DNA of 64,000 nucleotides from Chitinophagaceae bacterium (GTDB taxonomy: Bacteria > Bacteroidota > Bacteroidia > Chitinophagales > Chitinophagaceae), in assembly GCA_947372105.1 (NCBI GenBank), contig CANBSH010000002.1:41713-105712 (forward strand), given 5' to 3'. Of the stretch, positions 38,322-47,921 are shown piece after piece (position 1 is the stretch's first letter; each line of letters starts with the position of its first letter). Position numbers and translations under genes: made by a program. The notes below the pieces were generated by a model. The model made no database searches. It had not been told where the DNA came from and saw nothing but the letters and a program-made list of their open reading frames with translations.

Positions 38322-39083
38322 TTGTTAAAGGAACTCATTTTATCTATTCGAGCTTATTTTTTAGCACATCGTTTTATTCTGCAACATAAATTGTGGAAAT
38401 GGATGATTGTCCCAGGTATTATTTATGCCATCTTATTTATAGTAGGCATGAATTATTTTGGAGCGACTTCAAGTAACTTTATTGAGTGGATTATATTACG
38501 TACAGGATTAAAGACATGGTTAGATAGTATTAGCAGTGATTGGCTAGGATTTTTTATTACTATGGGGAGCTTCTGGCTATGGTTTACTTTGTTTCTTTTT
38601 TACTTCGCTTTATTTAAGTATTTATTCTTGCTATTATTTTCCCCCTTCTTTTCGTATTTGCATTTAAAAATAGATGCCATACAAAAAAACGAGCCTTTTG
38701 TATTTGATAGAGATGCCTATAGAAAATTGATAAGACGTGCGTTATTATTAAATGTAACCAACCTTCTTTGGCAAACTGTTTATTTAATACCTATCGTTGT
38801 TTTTTGCTCTATTCCTTTAATAGGCTGGTTTACACCCATTTTCACCATACTAATGGAATGTTATTTTTTAGGCTATGGCATGTTGGATTATGGATTAGCG
38901 ACCGAAAAGAAAAGCAAAATTGCTTCCGCCACCTACGTTGGAAATCATAAGGGATTACCTATAGGAAACGGAATAATTTTTTATGTCATGCATTTATTGC
39001 CTATCATTGGATGGATGACAGCTCCTTTTTATGCACTCATTGCGGCTCATCTAAATACTCAAGAAGTAAAAGACAATAACTAA
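38322..39083 (+). CDS. EI24-domain membrane protein
   Basis: The 253 residues start at TTG 38322; the nearby ATG at 38306 is out of frame. Four or more hydrophobic segments lie at ~25-48, ~80-112, ~145-190 and ~218-243. They fit the EI24/CysZ-like family (PF07264), which includes sulfate-transport-related CysZ, though substrate cannot be inferred. No sulfur-assimilation genes are adjacent. The last base of its stop is the first base of the next ATG (TAATG), so it is coupled to the methylase gene. Confidence 0.85.
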   Translation: MLKELILSIRAYFLAHRFILQHKLWKWMIVPGIIYAILFIVGMNYFGATSSNFIEWIILRTGLKTWLDSISSDWLGFFITMGSFWLWFTLFLFYFALFKYLFLLLFSPFFSYLHLKIDAIQKNEPFVFDRDAYRKLIRRALLLNVTNLLWQTVYLIPIVVFCSIPLIGWFTPIFTILMECYFLGYGMLDYGLATEKKSKIASATYVGNHKGLPIGNGIIFYVMHLLPIIGWMTAPFYALIAAHLNTQEVKDNN

Positions 39084-39790
39084 TGACACTCGGAAAAGTA
39101 TATTTACTGCCCATGCTCTTGCATGAAGAAGGTTGGGAAAGCATCCCAGCTGGCACTTTACAATGGATACAGCAATGTGACGCTTTTTTTGCAGAGAATG
39201 AAAAAACCACACGCCGATATTTTAAAAAAATTTGGAAGGAAATGGTGATTGATAATTATGCATGGCATTCTATACATAAAGTAGAGCAAGCCCAAATTCA
39301 GATATTCACTCAATTACTGCAAGAAGGAAAAAATATTGGAATCATTTCAGAAGCAGGATGTGCGGGCATTGCCGATCCAGGTCAACAATTAGTAGCCGCA
39401 GCACAAAATATGGGCGCGATTGTAAAGCCATATGTAGCGCCCTCTTCCCTACTTTTAGCCTTGATGGCAAGTGGCATGAATGGCCAATTATTTCAGTTTC
39501 ATGGTTATCTCCCTATTGATGCTTTAGAAAGAAAGAAAAAAATTCAAGCATTAGAAGCAGATACCAAACAAAGAGGATGTACGCAAATCTTTATTGAAAC
39601 TCCGTATCGTAATAATCAATTACTAGAAGCCTTACTTCAAAATTTACATCCCACTACAAAAATTTGTATAGGGGTTGAAATCACAGGACCTTCCGAAACC
39701 ATTCAAACTGCAACAGCGAGTCATTGGAAAAACAATTTGCCTGATTTGCATAAAAAATTAGTGGTGTTTTTAATTGGAGCAGTTAGTTAG
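39083..39790 (+). CDS. SAM-dependent tetrapyrrole-type methylase, RsmI-like
   Basis: The 235 residues form the two-lobed tetrapyrrole methylase fold. SEAGCAGIADPGQQLVAAA (~90-108) matches the RsmI-family SAM-binding sequence, and FIETPYRNNQLLEALL (~170-185) is another RsmI marker. RsmI proper methylates C1402 of 16S rRNA on the ribose. This shorter Bacteroidota paralogue lacks the C-terminal extension, so the target is uncertain. No signal peptide. Confidence 0.85.
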   Translation: MTLGKVYLLPMLLHEEGWESIPAGTLQWIQQCDAFFAENEKTTRRYFKKIWKEMVIDNYAWHSIHKVEQAQIQIFTQLLQEGKNIGIISEAGCAGIADPGQQLVAAAQNMGAIVKPYVAPSSLLLALMASGMNGQLFQFHGYLPIDALERKKKIQALEADTKQRGCTQIFIETPYRNNQLLEALLQNLHPTTKICIGVEITGPSETIQTATASHWKNNLPDLHKKLVVFLIGAVS

Positions 39791-39885
39791 ATTGTTAATT
39801 GATCGTTTAATTATTTAGTTACAGAATAACCTTTCTCCGTATTTACCGAAATTTTTATTTTCTAAATTAAGGTTAGCATTCCTGA

Positions 39886-41181
39886 ATGGAAAAATCCCTA
39901 GCGCATTGGAGAGCAGAGCATCCTTTGTTATTTGTATCCATGGCTATATGTATTGGATTACTCCTTCAATATTACGCAGCTAATCAAGGTTTTATAGTCA
40001 CTCCGCTAAAATCCTGTAGCATTATGGTATTCAGCTTAATAGCCTATTATACAAACGAAAAGTATAACCCGCATTTTCAATGGCAAGGAATATTTATTAT
40101 TGTGATTATGATTGTTTGGGGCTTTTGTATGGGAAGTACCCTTCCCTCGTCTATCCCCCAATTTAAATTACATAATACTACCTCCTCTTATTGGATTGCT
40201 TCTGAACTTCCTTTTATTAAAAATCTAAGAGAGGCGATGATTCAAAAAATGAATTTATATATTATCACTAAGGAGGAAAGTGGTTTTGCGCAAGCCTTAT
40301 TATTGGGCGTTAAATCAAGTTTAGATAAAAATATTTTAATAGCCTATTTGCAATTAGGTATCATACATATTATTGCCATTAGCGGAATGCATATTGACTT
40401 AATATTTAAAAGTGTACTTAAATTAACGCAATGGAAACCTCAGCATAGCATATTCAAATGGTTGGAACTCATTTTATTGTTAGGTGGGGTATGGACTTAC
40501 ACACTAATTGCATTTGCAAGTGCTTCCATAGTGCGAGCCAGTATATTTTTTAGTATTTATTTGATAGGTCGTTTTTTCAATCAACCTAGGTATACTTTAA
40601 ATTGTATCGCTGGAGGATTATTAATGATGCTCCTATGGGATAGTAAAAGTGGATCACAAATTGGACTTCAATTATCCTATGCAGCAGTAGTGGGAATTTA
40701 TTTGTTTCACCCACTGCTTCAAAAACTAGTACCCATGGACAACGTCTTATTAACCATGATATGGAGTAGTTTTTCCATCAGTTTCGCAGCTCAGCTAACA
40801 ACATTACCCCTTCTCCTGTATCATTTTCATCAAATCTCGCCTATCATTCTAGTCAGTAATTTCATTATAGTCCCTTTAAGTAACTTATTACTTTATGCAT
40901 TATTGATTTTCATCATCTCTCCTTCCATTTGGAATATTCCCCCAATTTTAGGGAATGGAATACAATATTATATTCATGGGCTCAATAGGGGGATATTGTT
41001 TTTTTACGAAAAAGGAATGGGGAATACATTGTACTCTAAATGGGATAGTCCTCAAGTTTGCTTGTACTATTTATGCCTTTTGGGGCTGTATTTATGGTGG
41101 CATCAAGCCAAAGCCAGGTATCTATTGTATATACTAGGCATCGTTGTAGTATTCCAGTTTATAAAGTTATTCAGTTCTTGA
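39886..41181 (+). CDS. ComEC/Rec2-family membrane protein, short form
   Basis: The 431 residues have N-terminal helices (~15-95) followed by the Competence domain (~135-420) with GFAQALLLGVKSSLDKNIL, the HIIAISGMHIDLI signature and GLQLSYAAVVGIYLF. The family forms the inner-membrane channel for incoming DNA. There is no metallo-beta-lactamase domain and no recognisable OB-type soluble segment, so it is shorter than usual Bacteroidota ComEC (~650-700, from memory). The frame ends normally before purH, with no sign of a frameshift. comF and radA are elsewhere in the window. Confidence 0.85.
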   Translation: MEKSLAHWRAEHPLLFVSMAICIGLLLQYYAANQGFIVTPLKSCSIMVFSLIAYYTNEKYNPHFQWQGIFIIVIMIVWGFCMGSTLPSSIPQFKLHNTTSSYWIASELPFIKNLREAMIQKMNLYIITKEESGFAQALLLGVKSSLDKNILIAYLQLGIIHIIAISGMHIDLIFKSVLKLTQWKPQHSIFKWLELILLLGGVWTYTLIAFASASIVRASIFFSIYLIGRFFNQPRYTLNCIAGGLLMMLLWDSKSGSQIGLQLSYAAVVGIYLFHPLLQKLVPMDNVLLTMIWSSFSISFAAQLTTLPLLLYHFHQISPIILVSNFIIVPLSNLLLYALLIFIISPSIWNIPPILGNGIQYYIHGLNRGILFFYEKGMGNTLYSKWDSPQVCLYYLCLLGLYLWWHQAKARYLLYILGIVVVFQFIKLFSS

Positions 41182-41226
41182 TTTTTTTTGTGGAAAATGA
41201 GCAAAAAAATAAAATAGCAAAGCGCG

Positions 41227-41234
41227 TACCTTTG
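41227..41234 (+). promoter_or_regulatory. -7 box (TACCTTTG) directly before purH
   Basis: Exact TAnnTTTG match ending three bases before the purH ATG at 41238. It lies inside an apparent upstream extension of the purH frame, which it argues against. Confidence 0.55.
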
Positions 41235-41237
41235 ACT

Positions 41238-42722
41238 ATGGAAAAGAAAATACAATCAGCCCTTATTTCAGTTTTTTATAAAGATGGCTTAGAACCATTA
41301 GCAAAAACCTTACATCAATTAAATATCACCATTTATTCTACCGGTGGAACACAAAAATTTTTAGAAGATTTAGGCATCCCATGTGTAGGTGTAGAAACCG
41401 TGACAGGATACCCTTCCATTTTAGGTGGTCGTGTAAAAACATTACACCCCTCCGTTTTTGGTGGTATTTTAGGTAGAAGATATGAAACACAGGATATAGC
41501 TGAAATGGCACAATACAAAATCCCTGAATTAGATTTAGTGATTGTTGATTTATATCCATTTGAAGAGACATTACGCAACACCGATGAAGAAAAATTAATC
41601 ATCGAAAAAATAGATATTGGCGGGCCCTCTATGATTAGAGCTGCAGCCAAAAATTTCAGAGACGTTGTAGTATTATCTGCGAAAGATGATTATGCTTCAC
41701 TCAATTCCATGCTACTTGAACAAAAAGGGCATACCAGTATGGAACAACGCAAAGCCTTTGCTGCTAAAGCATTTGAAGTAGTGATGCAGTATGATATAGC
41801 CATTAGTAATTATTTTAATCCTGTGCAAGGAAAAGTATTACGTTATGGTGAAAATCCACATCAGGTAGCTACTTTTTATGGCCACTTAGAGCAATGGTTT
41901 GATCAATTAAATGGCAAAGAACTTTCTTATAATAATTTAGTAGATGTAGATGCCGCTATTGCCTTGATTGCGGATTTACCTACTACAAGTTTTGCCATTA
42001 TCAAACATACCAATGTATGTGGAGTAGCGCAACGCGATACAGTATTTGAAAGTTGGCAAGCTGCATTGGCAGGTGACCCTGAAAGTGCTTTTGGAGGTGT
42101 CTTAGTAACCAATGGCAATATTGATAAAGCTACAGCTGAAGCCATTCAAGAAATATTTTTTGAAGTGTTAATAGCACCAGGATATGATGCAGATGCCTTA
42201 GCCATTTTATCTAGCAAAAAAAATAGAATATTACTAGCATCCAAGCCAGGAATGACTTTTAACCCTACGCAAAAAAAATCTATACTCAATGGCACATTAG
42301 AGCAAGGATTAGATGCTGGAAATTATACCAACTGGGATGAAGTAGGTGCAAGACCTTGTAGCGCATCAGAAAAAGACGATTTAAGTTTTGGAAACATTAT
42401 TTGCAAGCATTTAAAAAGCAATGCCATTGCATTAATAAAGAATAAGCAGTTGGTAGGAAAAGGATGCGGACAAACGAGTCGTGTAGATGCCCTTCGCCAC
42501 GCCATTGAAAAAGCAAAACAATTTAATTTTGATTTAAAGGGTGCTAGTTTAGCATCTGATGCGTTCTTCCCTTTTGATGATTGTGTTCGTATTGCTCATG
42601 CCGAAGGAATTGAAGCCTATATTCAACCCGGCGGATCGGTGCGTGATAAAGATAGTATTGCTTATTGTCAAGCAAATGGATTAGCCATGGTCATGACACA
42701 ATTAAGGCACTTCAAACACTAA
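41238..42722 (+). CDS. purH: Bifunctional AICAR transformylase/IMP cyclohydrolase
   Basis: Start chosen at ATG 41238 (494 residues, MEKKIQSALISVF); the frame extends upstream to 41058 but overlaps comEC and is not PurH-like. Residues 1-~130 form the MGS-like IMP cyclohydrolase domain (YSTGGTQKFLEDLGI, GRVKTLHPSVFGGIL). The rest is the AICAR transformylase domain with LRYGENPHQVATFYG, IKHTNVCGVA and a final LRHFKH. It performs the last two steps of IMP synthesis. No other pur gene is in the window. Confidence 0.96.
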   Translation: MEKKIQSALISVFYKDGLEPLAKTLHQLNITIYSTGGTQKFLEDLGIPCVGVETVTGYPSILGGRVKTLHPSVFGGILGRRYETQDIAEMAQYKIPELDLVIVDLYPFEETLRNTDEEKLIIEKIDIGGPSMIRAAAKNFRDVVVLSAKDDYASLNSMLLEQKGHTSMEQRKAFAAKAFEVVMQYDIAISNYFNPVQGKVLRYGENPHQVATFYGHLEQWFDQLNGKELSYNNLVDVDAAIALIADLPTTSFAIIKHTNVCGVAQRDTVFESWQAALAGDPESAFGGVLVTNGNIDKATAEAIQEIFFEVLIAPGYDADALAILSSKKNRILLASKPGMTFNPTQKKSILNGTLEQGLDAGNYTNWDEVGARPCSASEKDDLSFGNIICKHLKSNAIALIKNKQLVGKGCGQTSRVDALRHAIEKAKQFNFDLKGASLASDAFFPFDDCVRIAHAEGIEAYIQPGGSVRDKDSIAYCQANGLAMVMTQLRHFKH

Positions 42723-42775
42723 TTGAATTTCATACAGACTTAATATTATTGGAAAAATGTCCATCAACTAAAAAT

Positions 42776-43702
42776 ATGAAGCAACAGCAAAAAGCATATG
42801 CAGCACTTGCTGTTACTAGTATTGTTTGGGGTACTACATGGGTTGCTAGTAAAATCGGGTTGGCCCACTTGCCTGCTTTTGAATTGGCAAGTATTCGACA
42901 ATTTATGGGTAGCAGCATTTACATTAGTTTTTTTCTGATCAAAGGAGAAGGTTTACCCACACGCAAACAATTTTTATGGCTCATCCCCATGGCTTTTTTG
43001 ATGTTTGTTTCCAGTAATGGTTTAGCCACTTATGGTTTACAATTTATTACCAGCGGATTAGCCGCCTTGATTGCAGCATTATATCCCTTAAGCGTTGTAT
43101 TGATAGAACGATTTTATTACAAAGCCATTAAAATTACACCTCAAACATTACTAGGTTTATTGCTAGGACTCTTAGGCATTGCTTTTATTTTTTACAAAGA
43201 CAGCATGGAGCTTCACGGTAAAAATTATATGATAGGAGTTGGATTTTCTATGTTCGCGATGATTACATGGAGCGTCGGTTCTGTGATAATATCAAGAAGC
43301 AATATTAAGATTAACGCCTATTATTCTATTGGATGGCAAATGTTCATAAGTGCAGTCACCATGGGTTTGATAACTATTATCTCAGGTAATTATGTTCCAT
43401 TAAATGAAATTAATGCAGTATCCTGGGGCGTATTAGGATACATGGTATTAGGAGGGTCTGTCTTTGCCTTTATTTCATTCATCTATAGTATGAAGCATTT
43501 GCAACCTGCGATTGCTTCCTTATACGCCTACATAAATCCAATAGTTGCTATATGGGTAGGTTCCTTATTATTGAAAGAAGAAATGACCATGACTAGTATT
43601 GTTGGAACCGTCATTACATTAGTTGGTGTGTATTTAGTGAATAATAGTTTGAAAAAACAAAAGGATCCAGTAGAAGCCATTGCAGATGCAGATGGTATGT
43701 AA
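42776..43702 (+). CDS. DMT-superfamily (EamA) transporter
   Basis: Start chosen at ATG 42776 (308 residues), where the first helix begins; an upstream extension overlaps purH. Ten hydrophobic segments in two EamA repeats are visible (first repeat with SIVWGTTWVASKIGL, second near 150-290). The family exports metabolites, amino acids or drugs; substrate unknown. It lies 53 bp after purH on the same strand and converges on the LutB-like gene. Confidence 0.88.
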   Translation: MKQQQKAYAALAVTSIVWGTTWVASKIGLAHLPAFELASIRQFMGSSIYISFFLIKGEGLPTRKQFLWLIPMAFLMFVSSNGLATYGLQFITSGLAALIAALYPLSVVLIERFYYKAIKITPQTLLGLLLGLLGIAFIFYKDSMELHGKNYMIGVGFSMFAMITWSVGSVIISRSNIKINAYYSIGWQMFISAVTMGLITIISGNYVPLNEINAVSWGVLGYMVLGGSVFAFISFIYSMKHLQPAIASLYAYINPIVAIWVGSLLLKEEMTMTSIVGTVITLVGVYLVNNSLKKQKDPVEAIADADGM

Positions 43703-43871
43703 TTGTCCACTCCTAGAAATAGTAATAAAATTGGAATAGCGGATCTTAAAAGTGAAATAATGATCACACTAGCGTCAATCATTAGGGGGTATAATAAATA
43801 AATAAATTAATAAAAATAAAAAAGCGAGTAGGTAAGTAATTGAGTGATTGAGTTAGTAATTCAACCTAGTA

Positions 43872-45248
43872 TTATTTTCTTGACTCCTGATACATTTGAT
43901 TAAATGTCTTTTTAGGAAAACTCAATGGCGCACGTTGATTGGACCATCCTTTAAACATTTTATTAATCACCCAATTTTTTATCGTTGCATTTCCTTGGTT
44001 CATTAACATACGACTCATAGACGCATTCTTCCACATTTTCCAAGCAAACTTTTCTGCAAAATCTGCTTCCCCCGACACCACCGATTCTCTACGATTTTCT
44101 AATAAAAGTTCGTGCACATTAATTTTAACAGGACATACTTCGGTGCAATTGCCACACAAACTAGAAGCATAACTTAAATGTTTGTAATCATGCATCCCTC
44201 TTAAATGTGGAGTTATCACACTTCCAATAGGACCACTATAGGTAGTATCATAAGCATGTCCACCAATATTTTTATATACAGGGCAAGCATTTAAGCAAGC
44301 GCCACAACGTATACAGTATAAGGCTTCGCGCGCTTTAGCATTAGATAATAAATCGGTACGGCCATTATCTAATAATATCACATACATTTCCTCAGGGCCA
44401 TCTGTTTCCCCTACTTGACGAGGACCGGTTATAATACTATTATACACCGTCACTTGTTGTCCTGTACCATAAGTGGCTAATAAAGGCCAAAATAAACCAA
44501 GGTCATTGATGGAAGGAATTGTTTTTTCAATACCCACAATTACAATATGCGTTTTAGGCCATGCTGCAGATAATCTTGCATTGCCTTCATTTTCAGTTAA
44601 CGCAATGCCCCCAATATCAGATAAAATAAAATTGGCACCTGTTACACCAATTTCAGCTTGTACATATTTTTCTCGCAAATTTTTGCGCGCCACCAAGGTT
44701 AATTGTTCTGGTGTTAAAGAAATATCAGTACCCAAATGTTCATTGAATAATTTTGCAACGTCTTCTTTACTTTTATGCATCGCAGGAGTGACAATGTGAT
44801 AAGGCGCTTCTCCATCCATTTGTTGAATGTACTCTCCTAAATCTGTCTCCACGCTTTCTACACCAATGGAAGTGAGATAATCATTTAAATGAATTTCCTC
44901 CGTCACCATACTCTTACTTTTCACAATGGATTTGCATTCTTTTTCTTTACAAATCTCTCCTATAAAATTAAGTGCTTGTTCGCTGTCTTCGGCCCAAAAA
45001 ACTTTAGCGCCACGTTGTGTAATTTGTTCTTCAAATTGGGTGAGGTATAAATCCAAATGCTCAATGGCCTCCCACTTTCTATTTTTAGCTAATTGACGTA
45101 CCCTATCTAAATCAGTAAATTGTGATTTCCCTTTAGGGACCACTGCATTATACTTGGAAATATTAAAATTAAGCTTGCGTCTATGCTCCAAATCAACCGC
45201 CTTAGCGTTACTTTTTTCATTAAAGGAGGAGGCGTAGATACTTTCCAT
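43872..45248 (-). CDS. LutB-like iron-sulfur protein (LUD domain plus two 4Fe-4S)
   Basis: ATG 45248 gives 458 residues; a TTG 12 bases upstream falls inside a TATTTTTG box and was not used. The N-terminal LUD domain (~65-290) includes LARKNLREKYVQAEIGVTG (its LREKY core is typical) and ITGPRQVGETDGPEE. Two ferredoxin motifs follow, CIRCGACLNACPVY and CGNCTEVCPVKINVHELL. LutB with LutA and LutC oxidises L-lactate in Bacillus. No lutA or lutC is present here, so partners must be encoded elsewhere. It follows the DUF3109 gene by 18 bp. Confidence 0.9.
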   Translation of the reverse strand: MESIYASSFNEKSNAKAVDLEHRRKLNFNISKYNAVVPKGKSQFTDLDRVRQLAKNRKWEAIEHLDLYLTQFEEQITQRGAKVFWAEDSEQALNFIGEICKEKECKSIVKSKSMVTEEIHLNDYLTSIGVESVETDLGEYIQQMDGEAPYHIVTPAMHKSKEDVAKLFNEHLGTDISLTPEQLTLVARKNLREKYVQAEIGVTGANFILSDIGGIALTENEGNARLSAAWPKTHIVIVGIEKTIPSINDLGLFWPLLATYGTGQQVTVYNSIITGPRQVGETDGPEEMYVILLDNGRTDLLSNAKAREALYCIRCGACLNACPVYKNIGGHAYDTTYSGPIGSVITPHLRGMHDYKHLSYASSLCGNCTEVCPVKINVHELLLENRRESVVSGEADFAEKFAWKMWKNASMSRMLMNQGNATIKNWVINKMFKGWSNQRAPLSFPKKTFNQMYQESRK

Positions 45249-45257
45249 AGTTGGAAA

Positions 45258-45265
45258 CAAAAATA
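45258..45265 (-). promoter_or_regulatory. Candidate -7 box (TATTTTTG) before the LutB-like gene
   Basis: Exact TAnnTTTG match on the minus strand, 9 bp before ATG 45248, in the gap after the DUF3109 stop. It supports the shorter start. Confidence 0.4.
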
Positions 45266-45266
45266 A

Positions 45267-45851
45267 CTATTTATTTTTTAGATGTTGCGCGGAAGCTTCT
45301 AAAGCTTCGTAAAAATTTTCCCCATATTTGCGGATAATAGATTCCTTTAAAAAGACATACGCCGGAACTTTTAATTTAACACCTAGGGAACAGGCCGCTT
45401 TACATAAATCTTCGCGAGGTTCGTAATTCATGTACTCGATATCAGGGTCTTGTTTGCTTTTTTGCACTTTAATGGGAAATAAATGGCAGCTGATGGGCTT
45501 TTTCCAAGGAATTTTCCCATCATTATAGGCTTGCTCAAAAGCACATTTAATCACCCCTGCTTTATCGCGATTACCATACACACATATTTGACCATTAATG
45601 GTAGGGGTAACCCATCCAAATTCACGATCATATAAAAACTGACCTACTTGTTGGACTTCTTTAATCCCTTCCTTAGTCATATAAGGCTTAACGATCTCGT
45701 AGAATTCTTTAACGTATTCTTTTTCTTTATTTTCAAGGGGCGCACCCGCATCCCCATCTTCACAGCAACCTCCTTTACATTTGGTTAAATCACAAACAAA
45801 TTGTTCCTCAATGACCTGGTCGCTTACCAAAACTGAATCTATCGCTATCAT
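45267..45851 (-). CDS. DUF3109-family cysteine-rich protein
   Basis: The 194 residues begin near VCDLTKCKGGCCEDGDAG, a CxxxxCxxxCC cluster at ~19-29. Further cysteines follow in ICVYG, IKCAFE, SCHLFPI, DLCKAACSLG. This is DUF3109, related in pattern to YkgJ-type CxxCxxxCC proteins proposed to bind zinc or an iron-sulfur centre. Function unknown. Cytoplasmic, no signal. It lies between gldD and the LutB-like gene on the same strand. Confidence 0.88.
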   Translation of the reverse strand: MIAIDSVLVSDQVIEEQFVCDLTKCKGGCCEDGDAGAPLENKEKEYVKEFYEIVKPYMTKEGIKEVQQVGQFLYDREFGWVTPTINGQICVYGNRDKAGVIKCAFEQAYNDGKIPWKKPISCHLFPIKVQKSKQDPDIEYMNYEPREDLCKAACSLGVKLKVPAYVFLKESIIRKYGENFYEALEASAQHLKNK

Positions 45852-45909
45852 ATCAAAAATTGTGGGGTAAAGAATTTTATAGTTTACTTATGGAGTCGTA
45901 AAGATATCA

Positions 45910-46500
45910 TTATTTCCATCTAAAAGTGTTTACTAATCGCTTCACATCTTCCAATAAAAATGCATTATAGGGTGCTAAGGAATCTGCATTAGGAGTGGTA
46001 TTAAAATACAAAGCCCCTCTAAAAAAATGATGCGTGGAATCGGTTAAAAAAAACTGGTAGGCAGTAGCTACGTCTCCGCCAATATGAAAGAACACTCCGT
46101 GCACACCTAAGGGAGTTGTAAAAACCGAATCCTCAATACTACTTGCTTTATTGGCATGATTGGTCGCAAATTTATAAGCATCATTCAACAAAGTATCAAA
46201 TTGATTTTTTTGAATCGTATTGTAACTGATATATAAGGTGCTATTAAAAATAGGAAAATCTAAATTCATCCAATCCGCTGATTTTTTTTCTACCCCAAAA
46301 TAATTCACCTCATGATTCACACTGGCATAAGTGGGTATGTCAAAAGAATAAGGAGTTGTAGGTTCCGAAAAAGATTGATATTTTTTTTCAGGAAAATAAA
46401 CCATAGGATAGGCTTTTTCCTTAGGTATATAGGGCGAATTACATGCTATCAAAAAAGACGTCATTCCTAACAAAACAAATAAGACAAAATAATTACGCAT
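45910..46500 (-). CDS. gldD: Gliding motility lipoprotein GldD
   Basis: Start chosen at ATG 46500 (196 residues); a TTG two codons upstream is an alternative. The N-terminal signal ends FLIAC (lipidated Cys), followed by YIPKEKAYPMVYFPEKKY, which matches GldD. GldD is needed for gliding and type IX secretion-linked surface movement in Flavobacterium, though its biochemical role is unclear. It overlaps the end of gldE by 8 bp, so the two are coupled, as in other Bacteroidota. Whether this organism glides cannot be judged here. Confidence 0.93.
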   Translation of the reverse strand: MRNYFVLFVLLGMTSFLIACNSPYIPKEKAYPMVYFPEKKYQSFSEPTTPYSFDIPTYASVNHEVNYFGVEKKSADWMNLDFPIFNSTLYISYNTIQKNQFDTLLNDAYKFATNHANKASSIEDSVFTTPLGVHGVFFHIGGDVATAYQFFLTDSTHHFFRGALYFNTTPNADSLAPYNAFLLEDVKRLVNTFRWK

Positions 46501-47848
46501 GATCAATAATACTTGGAATAGTGGGAGTAATTATCATCTGAATTTTATGAATTCTATTTTTTTGTATTTCAAGCACAGTAAAACTATAGGATTGAAATTT
46601 AACTACCTGTTGAAGGGAGGGGAATTCTCCCGCTAATTCTAAAAACAAACCTGCCATAGTATCGCTCTCCCCTTTTACAGTATCAAAAGTGGTCGCTGGC
46701 AAATCAATATAATTACACAAATCAATGATAGTGGTTTTTCCTTCTACCATATAATGGTAAGCATCAATTTTTTTAATTGTAGATTCTTCTTCGTCAAATT
46801 CATCTTTAATATCTCCTACAATTTCCTCTAAAATATCTTCTAATGTTATAATACCGCTGGTGCCCCCAAATTCATCCACCACAACTGCAAAGTGAATTCT
46901 CTTTAATTGAAATTCTTTTAATAAATCCTCGATCATTTTTTGTTCGTGCACAAAATAGGCAGGCCTGATTAAGCTTAGCCATTGAAAATTGGGGAGCTCC
47001 GTCAAATGAGGAATGATATCCTTGGTATGAATCATCCCCACCACGGTATCTAAATCATCTTTGTACACAGGAAATCGGCTATAACTGAATTCTTTAATAC
47101 TATTGAGAACGCCAGCAAAATCAAGCGTTTCATTGATGGCATGTACATCTAATCGGGTCTTCATGATTTGTTTCACCGAAATATTTCCAAACTTAACTAT
47201 GCCTTTTAAAATTTTCTTTTCATTATCCTTATTTGGCTCATTACTCGTTAATTCTATAGCATGATCCAACTCCTCCATACTATAAGAACTACCTGCATTT
47301 TTTTGAGCTAATTTTTTTTCAATCACATTGGTGTATTTCACCATTAAGCCACTCATATTGGAAAATAAAAAATAAACCGTTTGAATGATAAGTCCAAAAT
47401 CCTGAGCAAAACGAATATTGTTTTGAGTGGCCATGACCTTGGGCAAAATTTCACCAAAGAATAATAGTAATAAAGTAACCACCACCACTTTTACTAAAAA
47501 TTCAAGTCCAGGGTATTGCGCTGCATCAAAAACAAATAAATGATCAATTAAAATATTCGCAATTAAAATAATACAGATATTGATAAAGCTATTGGCAATT
47601 AACATGGAAGTCAACAGCTTTTTTGGATTTTCTAACAATTGTACGATACGTTGTAAAGGAACATGTCGTTTTGTTTTAAGCACTTGAATATCCTTATAAG
47701 ACAAAGAAAAAAATGCAACTTCGGAACCTGCTATGACAAAAGATAAAAAAAGTAACCCCACCATCAAAAAAATGAGGCTGGCGTCTTGCTGCAACTTGAA
47801 GAGTATAGAAACGGACAAAAAAGTAAAATCACCCGAATGCGCTTCCAA
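46493..47848 (-). CDS. gldE: Gliding-motility-associated GldE, CNNM/CBS-domain membrane protein
   Basis: The protein has 451 residues from TTG 47848; no better in-frame ATG precedes the first helix. A CNNM/DUF21 membrane domain (~20-195) is followed by a CBS pair (~205-335, KTRLDVHAINETLDFAG, VVGMIHTKDIIPHL) and a CorC_HlyC domain (~350-440). GldE resembles CorC-type ion-transport proteins and acts with GldD. Overlap with gldD supports the assignment. The start codon is less certain than the rest. Confidence 0.92.
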   Translation of the reverse strand: MEAHSGDFTFLSVSILFKLQQDASLIFLMVGLLFLSFVIAGSEVAFFSLSYKDIQVLKTKRHVPLQRIVQLLENPKKLLTSMLIANSFINICIILIANILIDHLFVFDAAQYPGLEFLVKVVVVTLLLLFFGEILPKVMATQNNIRFAQDFGLIIQTVYFLFSNMSGLMVKYTNVIEKKLAQKNAGSSYSMEELDHAIELTSNEPNKDNEKKILKGIVKFGNISVKQIMKTRLDVHAINETLDFAGVLNSIKEFSYSRFPVYKDDLDTVVGMIHTKDIIPHLTELPNFQWLSLIRPAYFVHEQKMIEDLLKEFQLKRIHFAVVVDEFGGTSGIITLEDILEEIVGDIKDEFDEEESTIKKIDAYHYMVEGKTTIIDLCNYIDLPATTFDTVKGESDTMAGLFLELAGEFPSLQQVVKFQSYSFTVLEIQKNRIHKIQMIITPTIPSIIDHA

Positions 47849-47921
47849 TTGTAAATTATTTATTTATGGAAAGTTAGTATTTTTTTAGGGTTACACCCAA
47901 ATTATAAGCGTTAAACTACCC

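Noticed and set aside
41058-41237. 60-residue N-terminal extension of PurH
   Set aside because: It overlaps comEC in another frame, is not PurH-like, and the TACCTTTG box lies within it; ATG 41238 fits the family.
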